Counted from the stretch's first letter, positions 35,420 through 46,751 are shown. The stretch is 64,000 nucleotides of DNA from Gnetum montanum (GCA_015680685.1 MNCI01003697.1:122278-186277), one strand, 5' to 3'. Notes: a model not told the origin generated them from the letters alone. Program-made: numbers and translations.

Positions 35420-36035
35420 GGGTTGTCGAATGACATGGTGCCTACGATGTTTGTGACTGGCTTGGTTGTAGTGTTCATAATGAATGGTTGTGAATACAAC
35501 ACGGTGGAAGAAATATGAGACTAGTATACCTAGTACGGCATAAACCTACGTTCGTTGCGTATAGCGTATAGGCTTCAAAGACCAGCGTATAGTGACAACG
35601 TGCAGGTATACATTAAAATGTGTAAGCAGAGCAGTGTACAGCATATACCGAGCAGCGTAGATAGAGTCTACAGCGTATAGCATAGACAGAGTCAGCGTAT
35701 AGTGTAGACAGGGTCTATAGCGTACATCATATAGTGTATACAGTGTACAACGTACAACGTATACTGGGCAGCATAGACAAAGTTAGCGTACAGCGTAGAC
35801 AAAGTCTACAGCATACAACATATACAGCGTACAACGTACAACGTATATTGGGCAGCGTAGATAGAGTCGACGTATACTCAGTAGCATAGACGCTAGGAAT
35901 TTTGTAGAATGGGATGTCGATCCAGGAATTTTAGAACTAGGTTTAGTGTCGATGCAGTGTGAGTCTGGGAAGATCGGGGTATGAGAGCATAGTAAGTTTT
36001 AAGCAATTTTAGGCCCTCCTTCTAGCACCATTTTC
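35420..36035 (-). mobile_element. Leader and PBS of module 2 in element C
   Basis: A second copy of the leader, close to 34605-35118 (both contain TATACCTAGTACGGCxTAAACC and GGGATGTCGATC). The primer site TGGTGCTAGAAGGAGGG lies at 36030-36014 on the minus strand. Confidence 0.8.
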
Positions 36036-36126
36036 TGTACCGTCCGAAATCATCAGTCTCTGGCTGGAATGAAATAGAAACCTAGAGATCTCTGGACACA
36101 CACAAAAGACCCTACCTTCGCTTGAG
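36036..36126 (-). mobile_element. Truncated LTR end, module 2 (91 bp)
   Basis: It starts TGTACCGTCCGAAATCATC and stops at CTTCGCTTGAG, where gag 1 sequence begins (36127). It is closer to the left LTR than to the right LTR. Confidence 0.85.
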
Positions 36127-38875
36127 CCAAAGGCTGGCCAAGGACCCTGAAGACGTAGGGGCCAGGTTTGCCCCGTGCCTGTGCGGTAGAGGTTTGATGA
36201 CTGTTAGGACTTTCGAGTGTCCTAACAACATACGGGGTTGGTTTTGATGGAGGTTGGACCTCTGCTGTTGCAACGGCTGGTGGCACTCGGACTACGAAGG
36301 GAGCAGGCCGAGTGTGAGGGATTAGTGGCTTTGAGGGTGTAGGTACGGCTGAAGGTATACAGACGACATAGGGCTGCTGGGGGATGCGTGGTGATCGGGG
36401 TGTGGGTGTGGTCACGGCGGGAGGAATCCGCACTACGAATGGCCTATGAGACGTTTCTTGTGTGTTTTGAGGGTAGATGGTGTTAATGTTACTCGCCTCG
36501 GAATCATCATCAAAGTAGATCGTGCTAATCACGTACGGGGCCTCTTAGGTGTTCAGGGGATCCTTGTACACCCCCATAGCCTGATTCTATGGCTGGACCG
36601 GGTTAGCCTCATCAAAAGTGATTTTACCGTCATCAATCATCCGTTGGATATCCTACTTTAGGGTGAAGCAGTAATCTGTTCTGTGCCCGTTGCGTTGATG
36701 GTAGTCGCAGAAGCAATCCATCCTAAAGCCTTTGGGTACGGGCGGCTCATCCGGGGTTGCTAAACTTGGGTTCTGTATGAGTTGGTAGAACTGTTCATGT
36801 CTTTGGATGGCCGCAGGGGATAACTGCTTGTGTGTCATCAGCCCAGCTTTTAGGAGCTGATCAAAGAGTTGGGATGGTTTCATTGGCAGAGGCATGTATT
36901 GAGAGGGTTCTTTCCTCTCGAAATTGCGTGTGCGGTTTGTTGGGTTCTGTGATGATGGTGACTCCGGTGCTATTGTGGGAGCGGGTTTATAGCAGTTAGT
37001 AGGGGTTGCGGGTGGTTTTTTTTGGGGCGTGATGTTCGTTTGTTGGGCTCCTGCTCTCGCTGCTATAGTTGTCTTGGCTTTCTCTTTATCCTTTTTAGTG
37101 TGTTGGTTTCTGAAGGCCAAGTATGCCGGGTCGTGGCTATTTTGAGCCGCTTCCTCTATGCTTTTTATCTGCACAAATGCCTGATTAAGATCATGCGCGT
37201 TAAGGTAATATAACTTGGACTTGAAGAAATCATTGACAACCCCCTTGAAAATTGTAAGCAGGTAAGTTGGAGAGATTGGTTCGTGTAGCTTGTTGAGAGC
37301 GGCACTCCATCTCTGAATAAACTTTTGTACAGGTTCAAGCGGTCCTTGCTTGACCTGTATAAGGTTGTCCAACGTGGCCTCAGGTTTCAATTTGTACTTG
37401 AACCAGGTCACAAACTGGCGTAAAAGATCATCCAAGGAAAATATAGAGTTCCTGGGCAGGGCTTGGTACCAGTCAAGTGCTCTCCCCACGAGCGACATGG
37501 GGAATACTCGTAGTATGGAGTGGGGTCATGCTTGGAGCAACGCGCACTCTAGTCTAAATGTTATGAGATGTGCATTGGGATCTGTCTCCTCATTGTACTT
37601 GGTCAATGTGGGCAAGGAGACACCTTTAGGTAAGGTTAGAGGTGGGACTGAAGGGCTGATGGGGTCATCGTTGTAGAAATCCACTACCTTCAGCTCTCCG
37701 TCAGCAGCTGTTTTGAGGCGCTTTACCTCGTCAGTGAGCTCCTGCACTAGTTTTTTGGCGTCTGCCCAGTCTTGGGCGCTCGGTAATGCTGTGGCTTGGG
37801 GTTGTGGTATGTTGTACAAGTTAGATTGTTGTATGGTGGGCTGAAAGGCCGACAGCTCCGCGGGTGGTGGTTGTGCTTGGGGAACGTTGGTTACGACGGG
37901 TTGCACTACAAATGGCACGTTGTAGGGAAAACGTTGTGGCTGTTGTTGCTGCAGCTGGGGCTGTTCTTGGGGAACGTTGGTTGGTGGGATTGTATGGGGC
38001 GGTGCATGGTGATGGGGAATTTGGTGTGATGACCCTCCCCTCACTGGCCACTGTCTCGCCACATTGTGCATGGGCACTCCCTGTTGGGTCACGGCTGTTT
38101 GGGGAACTGTATGCATTTGGATGTGCGGTATGAAGTGAGCGGATGTAGATGCCAGGATCACATGTGGCATCCCTATTACGCGGGGTGGAGAAGTTACACC
38201 TGTGTTATCGTGAGGAGGCGGTGCTCGTGAGGATGAGCTTGCAGCTGTGTTAGGGATAAGTGTGAGGGGGAAGGTGTTGGGTTGGTGATCACTCGGGAGA
38301 GGAATATGCACGAGCACTGCTGTTTCCAGTGGTGGCTCTTGAGCCTGGGTAAATCTAAGGTGTCGTACAGGCAGGATCTCCCTTGTCTCAGGATGGAAAA
38401 TGGGGTTAACCTGTACTTGCAGGCTTAGGGTATGGTAGGAGTCTTCGTGCTCGGATTGAGCGGCGAAGTCATCCTCCTCCTCTAGCTGAGGCTCTAGTGC
38501 GGGCTGGTCTAACGACTGGCGCCTGTGGAGGAGGAGCTGTGTGACGAGTTTCGAATATTGTTCAGGGATGGGGATTACATCGTATGGGGAAGGGGTGAAC
38601 TCGTATCCTCCCCTGTAGAAGAGTTCGAACTGCCTCTTCAGTTCCCTTTCAGCTCGATCAACGGCCAGGCTAGCTTGTATTTTAATACATATAAAGTTAT
38701 ACGTGTCCTGGGTGATTAGGTTGGAGGCTGGATCTCTCCCCTGTAACCTTAGGGATCGGCGGGGCCCCGCTGTGGGTTGCATTCCCGGGTGCTGTGGGTC
38801 GTTGGACGGTTGTAATGTCCATGATATCTGTTACTTGAGCCATCGCACCAGTAGTGTTTGCAGGGTTCATGATGA
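36127..38875 (-). pseudogene. gag 1 of element C (3' truncated)
   Basis: Minus strand. It opens with GPRRSLRLQGRDP, then the acidic EEEDDFAAQSEHEDSYHTL block and a long Pro/Gln-rich stretch with QQQQ. DFYNDDPISPSVPPLTLPKG starts the gag core (37680). A TGA replaces the Trp of LLQAW at 37526, and the core continues (FPMSLVGRALDWYQALP) to the finger CDYHQRNGHRTDYC at about 36700. Four PYVVR-type repeats follow (36450-36200). It then ends abruptly in an LTR piece at 36126, with no protease or pol of its own. It differs clearly from gag 2, so it comes from another subfamily. Confidence 0.85.
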
Positions 38876-39592
38876 ATTGTTAAGGGGTATGACAGCCTGG
38901 AGTGAAATTGGTGTATCGCACAATGTACAACGTATACGCTTCAGTTGACGGTGTATGACAGCGTATACAACGTATATGTTAGCGTAGGCATTAAGCATAG
39001 ACGAGTCTACGGCGTAAGTGGCTCAGCGTATACGCCAGACAGTGTATAGCGTGAAGGTACAGCGTAAAAAAGGGTGCAGCGTAAGCGAGTCAGCGTGAGA
39101 CAAGGCTCAACGTAAAAGTGAGGAGCATAAAACAAGCTCGGTGTAAACAGGTCACCGCATAAACCAGTTGCAGCGTGAAAACAGGGGAGCATAGAAAAAA
39201 CAAGGGAGTGTAAACTAGACTCAGCATAAATAAGGTTCAGCGTAAACGAGGCTTAGCAAACAATGCAGGGCGTAAACAGTGACAGCGTGAACAATGCACA
39301 GCATAAAAGCAAAGCTCAGCGTAAACAAGGTAGGGCGTAAACAATGCAAAGTGTCAACGATGCACCGCAGAAAGGCAAAACTCAGCGTAAACAAGGCAGC
39401 GTATGGTCTGCAGAGGGAATTTTTACGAGGGGGCGTAAATACTGAATAGCGTAGACGCTGGACAGTTACAGATGGGTTTTAGGCTAGGCGGCGTAACCAC
39501 TGAAGGGTTTCAACAGGGAGCAGCATGCAGTTAGCGGCATAGACGCTTAACAGCGTAAACACTGGAAAATTCGTAGACAAGGTTTTAGGAGG
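38876..39592 (-). mobile_element. Leader of element C, module 1
   Basis: A non-coding leader of about 0.7 kb made largely of CAGCGTAAAC, GGCGTAAACAATGC and GCGTATACGC motifs in irregular order. The motif wording differs from modules 2 and 3, in line with a different subfamily. Confidence 0.7.
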
Positions 39593-39609
39593 CCCTCCTT
39601 CTAGCGCCA
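39593..39609 (-). promoter_or_regulatory. Primer-binding site of element C
   Basis: Minus strand TGGCGCTAGAAGGAGGG, five bases inside the LTR end. Element D has the same TGGCGCTAGAAGGAGG at 57969-57984. I cannot name the matching tRNA from memory. Confidence 0.7.
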
Positions 39610-39614
39610 ATTTC

Positions 39615-40834
39615 TGTACCGCCTGAAATTGTCGGTCCCCGGCTGGAAGGAAAACAGAGACCGTGGGATCGTAGGATGAGAACAGAAGACCCTGCCTTTG
39701 CTTGAGGGCGAGCTGGAATGTACGAAGGCAGAGTACCTTGGGTGGTCCGCACGCGGATCAGACAAGGATTTCCCTGCGCGTACGCAAAATGCTATACGCT
39801 GGGTTATGCGTAAACGGTGTGGCAAGCGTGAACAAAGCGTAAACAACGTAAATCAGATGTAAACGGAGCGTAAATGTAAACGGGCGTAAACAGGATGCAT
39901 GGGCCAAATTGACATAAAACTGTAAAAGATCTTGTGCAGCAAACGTAAACAATGGTATTACAGAGTCAAAGTACAGTGCACCGGTCTAACGCAGTCGTGA
40001 GGGACACAAGGCGGACGAAAAGCCCCGGCGTATGTAGGAATGACTCGGCTAGTTCGCAAGACAGGCGGAGCGTAGAGACTATGTACGGCGTATAGGGCTA
40101 GCGTAAGAGGGTCCCAGCTCTTGTGCGCAGTGTAAATGTTCTCTGGTATGCTCCGGGATTTTTCCAACCGACCAAGGTGAAGTGGAAAATCGAGGTTTTT
40201 ATACAGGTTGTTACGCTAGACTTGGGTTGGGCGACACGTGGCGTGTTGACCGAGTGCACACAATTTACAAATGTACAATATTACAAGTGTTGGGTGTATA
40301 TGCTGGGCATATACGCTATATCAGGTCGACGTATACGCTGGGCGTATACGCTGGATGCGTTAAGCGTGCGTGAACGTGGGTGAGGATGCTACAGGATGGG
40401 CATATACGTTGGGTGGATGCAAGGCGTATACGCCGATGGATGCTGGCGTATATGCTGGGCGTATATGCTGAAGGATGGCCACTTGCTTCAATTCTTGCTC
40501 TTTGGTGTTGTCTTCATCCTGCCTTTGGAGATTCCGTGCTGGCGGTACACCGGGCGTGCGAGTTGGATGTCTACGCTGGGCGTATACGCTGGAAGTTCGA
40601 GCGTCTACGCTGGTAGGCGTATACGTTGTGGATTCGAGCGTCTACGCCGGGGATGTCCTTGAGCGTAGACGCCGGGCGTATACGCTGGTGCCGGATACTT
40701 AGTGAAAATGAAGCTGTTTGACCTCCAAAGCTGCAATGTGTGATGCCCATTGTAGCCATGGTTGTCTGTGGGTCCTAGGGACCGGTTTTTTTTTTGCTGG
40801 ATAAGTACTAAGCGCCAAATTTTGTGGTGTTTCA
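39615..40834 (-). mobile_element. 5' LTR of element C (subfamily R)
   Basis: 1220 bp, from TGAAACACCACAAAATTTGG (40834) to GGCGGTACA (39615) on the minus strand. TATAAAAACC on the minus strand at 40196-40204 is the likely promoter. Many GCGTATACGCTGG motifs occur at 40290-40690. Shorter than and diverged from the left LTR. Confidence 0.8.
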
Positions 40835-41310
40835 CAAATCACCAGAAATAAACCATATAGGGCTCTTCTTGACTTAGGTTCTGGAGTCAACTTAATTTCA
40901 TGAGAGATGTATCATGCCTAGAACCTACCCCAACTTAAGAAGAGCAACATTCAACTAGAGTTGGCAGACGAGTTCATCACCATTCCCTTAGGATTGGTGG
41001 AGGACATCATCACCTCTGTGTGTGGTTGGTCATACCTAGCTAATTTCCTGGTGATTGAAGTCAACAAAAATGAAGGGAACTTCCTAATTATAATGGGAAG
41101 GGCATGGCTTAGTACAGTAGACACATGCTTTAGGATCCACGAGCTTTCCTTGGAAATCTCTAAGATAAACATTTGTGGAAAAATCAAGAAGAGAAAAGTT
41201 CCATGCATCACATACAATGATTCATCGGGTGATGACATCGAGGAAATGCCTCCATGTAATATGTGTGTCCACGAAACTTTGAACCAAAGATGCCTGTATG
41301 TAGCAACCAC
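40835..41310 (+). pseudogene. Aspartic protease fragment of element B
   Basis: It reads KPYRALLDLGSGVNLIS (active-site D-L-G), then after two stops LELADEFITIPLGLVED, ANFLVIEVNKNEGNFLII and MGRAWLSTVD. The LADxxxxxPLGLVED wording is typical of Athila-group proteases, and it is collinear with A at 9100-9400. The frame is open from 40961 to 41314. Pol does not follow. Confidence 0.75.
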
Positions 41311-43232
41311 ATAAGAAGTAGTAGACACCTTGTGGTTGACAGCTACTCGAAGGAGCAACCAAATATGCATGGAATGAACTGAGGAAACCCACGCCCATAA
41401 CAAAAGCATATATACATTGGAGCATGAGCATCGCCAAATTCCACCCCTTAATCTAAGGTCATCAATTGGGAGAAGTTGGGCACTTCTTAGAAATTCAAAC
41501 AGGTGCTCATTATTTCGGATCTCTCCCTTAAAACTCAATCATGGGGGAGATGACCACCTATGCTAATCATATGGGGCCCTCAGTTCTTTTTCAATTTTTT
41601 TTACAACATTTTTTGTCTTACACATTTTTTTTTTACAAATTTCTTTAACTTTTCTAATTTTTATTTTACAACATCGTTCTAATCTTCCATTTTTGTGTGT
41701 GTGTGTGTGATCCACCCTGTAAGTTTGTCACCCAATAAGTGTTCAGACGAATGGTATAAACTATTTTCATATTGATTGCTAATGTTTGGTTTTTACCTTT
41801 AAGTCACAATGTTCATACTAAGGTATGTTTCTTTTGATATGGCTTGGAAATGTATAGTTCCTTCTTAAGAAGAACTTAAACGAATCGGTGACTAGGCATT
41901 TCTCAAACTAAGGAAGGACTCAAGGATTGAAAAGGGTGTGACTTCAAGGGACCTTTATGCTTTTGTGTTGGTCATTCTCTTGGGTGCTTGAATGTTTCTT
42001 CTTGAGTTTTCTTGTCGTTCCAATATTACCCAATTATCGGAAGCTGAGTCAATAAAAATAAGAAGTCTTTGCATGGTGTGGTTCTCACGCATAAAAACAC
42101 AAAACACAAAAAAAAAAACAAAAACAAAAAAAGTGATAATTCAAAGCATACCCCTTAGATGAATAAACTTTGGCTACAAGCACTGGTTATGGAACCAAAA
42201 GTGTTTCCTCTAACTAAGGCCCTTCTCGCTTCCTATTCTCTCCCTTGTTTCGTCAGAATGATGGTGGCTCTTGGAGGGCGCATTCTTGTTATCCAAGAGG
42301 ATAGTTTGGCTAAATGCATTGATGTGAAGTCACTGAATGTGGTTGGTTCAAGGCCAGAGTTGGAATGAGATTTGCTAAGTCCCATTAATCATGAAACACA
42401 CAAGGGGTTGTACACCACCTTGTCCTTGGGATTCCATTCCATTTTCTTCTCTCTATCCTTCTCTCCATTGTTCAGCTCATTACCGGTTATATCATTAGTG
42501 TATATATTTTGGGTTGATGCATTTTTTTCTTTTTGGTAAATTCTTATGGTTAAGACTTTAACTCTTGTTCCAAATGACATTTCTGGAGCCTACGGACTCT
42601 TTGAATGTGGGTTTGTCAAGGCATTAAGGGCATGAGCCTGCTTTGGGGAGGACCCACTAACATTCCTATTTGGAGAATTAGTTAAATTCTTTCCCTTAAC
42701 ATTTTTCAATTCATTTTATTTTTTTCATTTCCATCTTAACATCCATTTCNAATCATCAATAAATTCCTAGATCCATATTAGCCATACCACAACCTAGCCA
42801 ATGAACTTACACCGAAGCAAGGTATCAATTACATGATGATTCATTTACCCTTGCTAATATAAGATTGTGTTGTGTGTGCAGATGGAAATCATACAACAAT
42901 GGATTGGATCTGGAGCAAACACTTGGAATGGAGCAACACTGAAGCAGCTATGCAAGGAGAGAAATTGATGGCGCGCTTATGGATGGACAACGAAAGTGCA
43001 ATCTTGGCGTTGGCAGTAGCAACACTTCTCTCTCTCTCTCTCTCTCAGCTGCCAACTAAGGCCTGATGTCATTGTAATAAGGTGTTCACCCTTGTTTTCA
43101 TGAACACCAGTTTTGTCAAGTCTTGTAATAATGATCCATTCACATGTCATCCCATTAGTTCCATTCACCTCAATAATTCCATACCTTCCTGATATTATTG
43201 TAAGGAACTCAAGGATAGGTTTTCATTCAGTC
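41311..43232 (+). mobile_element. Non-coding 3' region of element B
   Basis: It starts with remnants after the deletion point (about 41420-41520, GGGGGAGATGACCACC matching A's AGGGAGATAGCCATCC at 12580), then a T-rich part, a (TG)n run at 41694-41708, a (CT)10 run at 43027-43046, and an N at 42750. I see no gene; the 64-codon frame at 42872-43066 ends in the (CT)n run and is not supported. Confidence 0.65.
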
Positions 43233-43241
43233 ATGGGGGTA
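43233..43241 (+). promoter_or_regulatory. Polypurine tract of element B
   Basis: ATGGGGGTA directly before the LTR start TGATGAGATGCG. The complement of the same motif borders the LTR at 2735. Confidence 0.7.
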
Positions 43242-43251
43242 TGATGAGATG

Positions 43252-43375
43252 CGATATCACATGCACCACGATATCGCATACACGATATCATGATCGTCAT
43301 GATATCACATCCCATGCGATATCGCATACGTGATATCACATCGTCCCCTGCGATATCACATACACAATATCATGG
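43252..43375. repeat. GATATC palindrome array in LTR B
   Basis: Seven GATATC sites in about 110 bp, in units such as GCGATATCGCATACACGATATC. The equivalent segments of LTR A (5510-5535) and LTR E (55985-56000) keep only one or two ATATCxGATATC-like sites. Confidence 0.85.
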
Positions 43376-43648
43376 TCCGCTGCCAAATATATAAATAAGA
43401 GGCAACACTCCCCTTATTTCTCATCCCAGGCTTAAAGTAGGGAAACTCTGGCAAGTTGATCACTCCAGAGATAGAATATTTTCCATGTGCCCACAGTAGG
43501 AGTCCCCAAGTGAATGGATCTTTCTTCGAGTAGCTTTGTACCTAAATGCAAGTTGTGTACAGCAATAAAGATGAGCTTTGTGGATAAACTTTGCAGTGCA
43601 TGGAATAGGATTTTATTACATGTTATTTATTACCTGCATTAGCACGAC

Positions 43649-43827
43649 ATGAGTATGACTTGATTACGAGCATTGATGAATGTGTACGACTAATCAAGGA
43701 ATCGACTGCTCATCGTGATTAGATTCTCTCACCCTTAACTCCTAGAACGTGGGATGAGTACGAATTGATTACAAGCATCTACGGATGTGTATGGCTAGTC
43801 AAGGAATTGGCTGCTCATCACGCTTAG
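43649..43827. repeat. 74-bp direct repeat in LTR B
   Basis: Units 43649-43722 and 43754-43827, both starting ATGAGTA and containing ATCAAGGAATCGACTGCTCATC or its variant. They are spaced 105 bp apart. Confidence 0.75.
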
Positions 43828-44243
43828 GCTAGTTAGGTGCCTCAGTACAACCACTTCGAGCACGTGTGTTACGTGTGGTGATCCCAATAACGATTAGTGT
43901 TTGGTAGCCATAGTTGCATAGTTCAGGGTGTGTACGGTAAGTGGGAATGGATGCTGACGCTAGTTAATGTAGACTTAGTCCTTAGTTAGAGTTAGTTAGC
44001 TCTCTCAACCCTTCACCTTGATATCATAGGAGAAAAAAATCATAAAAGACCATAAAAATCATATACCTCGGACTTACTTAACCATACACCATGACAACAA
44101 CAAGTAAGTCTGGGAAGACAACGAATGATTAACCCCAAGTATTCCATGGGGCGTTTAGGCATTTAGTCTATAGAGTTCGACTAGATCGTGTGTGCTACGC
44201 TCGTTTTGTATGGTTGAGTGTAGGGGTACCTCGCCACTCATCA

Positions 44244-45417
44244 CACATGATGCTCATTAGGCACATAAAATTGCAACATAGATACATGGAATACATCATG
44301 TACATGTATCAACTAAGAAGACAATGCTATTTGATAGGCTACTCTTCTAATCCTTTGTAGCACCTCAAAAGGACTAATGTACTTAGAAGCCAATTTCTCC
44401 TTTTGGCCAAACTATGTAAGGTCCTTTAGGAAAGAAACATGAAGAAATACATGATCCCAACTACAAACTCCAATGGCTTTTGGCATCAATTGTCATATGC
44501 TACCTGCTTATTCTATGCAACTATTTATCTATCTCAAATCTCTCAAACCTACTTTGTGGCCTACCTCACCAAATTTATGTTAACCTGCTGGTGATCTTCT
44601 ATGGTATCCTAATATAAAGGTGTTTTACATGTCCTACCATATAAAATATCATATTTTTCTATCAGTAAAATCTTTTCATAACTATTATTATATGGAAATG
44701 CAAATAGTAATAGGATATCCTATCTATATTTATACTTCAAAGCACATGTTATCAAAATATCCTTTGTGACTTTGATTTAGCCACTAAGTTTATCCATCTA
44801 TTTATGGATGATATGCCAAACTTATGTTTAGCCTCATACCCATTTCCTTTCTAAATTCTTGCAAAAAATATGACATGAATTGAGCATCTCTACCACTAAT
44901 AATCCATTGTGGCATACCATGAAATGGAACTATCTCTACAAGAAAGAGATGTATAACCTCTATCATACTTGTTGATGCTTGTGTGGTAAGAAAATATGTA
45001 GACTTTGTCAATACATCAATAAATACTAATATAGCATCTTGACCACTATGAGTCCATGAAAGACCAAAAATGAAATCCATACTAATGGTATGTGATTTTC
45101 ACTACGAAAGATTATGGGAATGGAAATATCCCCAAGCCCTTTGATGCTCTATCTTCTCTTATTGGAAAATCAAACATCAAGAGACATACTCTCCTATATT
45201 TCTCTTCATCCCATGCCATCAATACATCTCTTGTAAACCTTGGTACATCTTCTAACTACCTAGATGCATTTGGTATTTACACATGTGAGTCTCATCCATC
45301 AACTGAAATCATAGAGCTTCTGGAACACATATTTGACTATTCCTCTATAACATATTATGACTATCCATAGAGAATGATCCATCAAAAGTGAGATTCTTTG
45401 TTAATTCTTGACATCAT
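44244..45417 (-). pseudogene. Integrase fragment of chromovirus G
   Basis: Minus strand. The open piece 45080-44802 reads MDFIFGLSWTHSGQDAILVF, then DVLTKSTYFL, VPFHGMPQWIISGRDAQF and MRLNISLAYHP. This is the DDE integrase core of the chromovirus group: DFIxGLP, DRLTKSAHF, HGxPxxIxSDRDxxF, AxHPQ. The Asp of SDRD is kept in SGRDAQF. The gene continues at 51730 after the copia insertion F and stops at element B on the left. Confidence 0.8.
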
Positions 45418-46437
45418 TAAGGATCGAGAAATTATAAGAAGTGTTTAACAAGTTCCCTAATTAAAACAAACATGGTAATCAAAACTACACACAATTTTTA
45501 TGTGGATCTTGAACATGGATACTTTCACACTTAGAGGGTAGACTCCTTGCACACCTCCAAATTCTATTCATTAGAAAATTATGGTTTAGAGTGCACCACA
45601 ACCTTTATAAAGTTTGATCTGTGCTCTGGAGTGTTTTAGTGCTATGAACACACTCAACACCACAAGGTCCCAATAAGCTCAAAAAGTAATTTGATGGATC
45701 TCACAACCTTTACAAAATGTGAACTCTAAACTAGAGCATTTTATCATTGCAAAACCAATCAACCTTTCAAGGTCCTAAGAAGATTAGTGGAGATTTATTC
45801 CCACAAGAAGTACATCAACTTGCAAGGCTTATAGAAAAGAAGAAAAGAATCAAAGAAAGAGAGTAACTTAATTTGCAATGAAGGCTCTCAAAACATTCAA
45901 CACAATACAAATGATTAGAACAATGAAGAATAAAGTCAATTCACTTGAAGCATATAATGCTTAATATTTAATGAATAGTGTATACTCATTTATCAAGAAT
46001 TTCACTTTGTCTTATACCCTTTGAGTTTCCAAAAAATTCTTGGAATTCATGCAACAACTATGAAATGGCTAGCTTGTATGTCTAATTTTAAGTTAAGGTG
46101 TCTAACTAAAATTAGCCTTAATTCTAGAAAGGCATCTACATGAAGATTAAAAAGTCTACTCTACAAGATCACTTTGAATGATGAATCATTCCTTTATTAT
46201 TTTGGTATCTCAACAGTCCTCAAAATAGCTTGATTTGGCTTGTAGACTCTATTTGCATCCTAGCTCTCATCTTTTCTTCTCAACTCTTATTTAGTCATCT
46301 CAATGTAGCTCTCATTCTAGCTTTTCTCTTCTTTTGAAGTTCGAGCTTAACATGTTCCTTTTTAACCTTGCAAGACTATAAACACATTTCCACATTCTCC
46401 ATTTTCTCTAAGTTTTTGACATACCAAAAGATCAACA
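45418..46437 (-). mobile_element. 3' LTR of copia element F
   Basis: Minus strand from TGTTGATCTTTTGG (46437) to TCCTTAA (45418; the other copy ends CCTCA). It aligns along its length with 50658-51729, for example TTTATGTGGxTCTxxAAC and TTTACAAAATGTGAxCTC. Confidence 0.85.
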
Positions 46438-46458
46438 ATCTCCTCCTTTTTGGTAATG
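46438..46458 (-). promoter_or_regulatory. Polypurine tract of copia element F
   Basis: The minus strand reads AAAAAGGAGGAGAT immediately before the 3' LTR start TGTTGAT. Confidence 0.75.
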
Positions 46459-46751
46459 TCAAAAACATGAAAAATGGGTTATACAAAACATCATAGCATA
46501 TCTTAGCATATCAAAACATCATGTACTCCTTTTTGGATATTAACAAAAAGAAAAATCACCATAAACATATGATAGAAATTTTATTATTTTTTGATTTGTA
46601 TATATATTTTTTGATTTATTTGAAATAGATAGAAAACTACTTACATGATAACACAAGTTCATATCCACATGTCTTTATAGAGAATAGTGAGTCATCACTC
46701 ATCAAGAGGCTTGGTGAAAGTGTCATCAAGTTGATTCTCTATTCCAAGGTA

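Larger units (their letters stand above)
18446..40834 (-). mobile_element. Composite Tat-lineage Ty3 retrotransposon C with antisense gene
   Basis: A 22.4-kb minus-strand element. In element order: LTR (40834-39615), primer site, repeat leader, partial gag 1, two truncated LTR-end/PBS/leader modules, gag 2, protease, an antisense gene cassette, RT, RNase H, archaeal-type RNase H, integrase, repeat-rich 3' region and LTR (19933-18446). Two RNase H domains in a row are the hallmark of the Tat lineage (Ogre, Retand and relatives). Flanks ATGGT and CAAAT are not a target duplication and the LTRs differ in subfamily, so it is probably a recombinant of at least two elements. Confidence 0.85.
40835..44243 (+). 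mobile_element. 3' half of internally deleted Athila-like element B
   Basis: Plus strand: protease region, then directly the 3' non-coding region, polypurine tract and 3' LTR. Compared with A (9100-9500 followed by 12550 onward), RT, RNase H and integrase are missing. The left side, including the 5' LTR and gag, is cut off by element C at 40834. Confidence 0.8.
43242..44243 (+). mobile_element. 3' LTR of element B
   Basis: 1002 bp from TGATGAG to CTCATCA, a 7-bp terminal inverted repeat shared with the other Athila-type LTRs. It carries a GATATC array (43252-43375), a TATA-like ATATATAAATAAG near 43387, and a duplicated 74-bp block. GC content is higher and decay lower than in A. The 5-bp right flank is CACAT; the left partner is lost. 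Confidence 0.85.

Noticed and set aside
40961-41538. 195-codon minus-strand frame over the B protease
   Set aside because: It is the antisense shadow of the plus-strand protease, which carries the diagnostic motifs.
42872-43066. 64-codon frame ending in a (CT)n run
   Set aside because: No homology to Athila env-like ORFs that I can see, and the corresponding region of A is not open.
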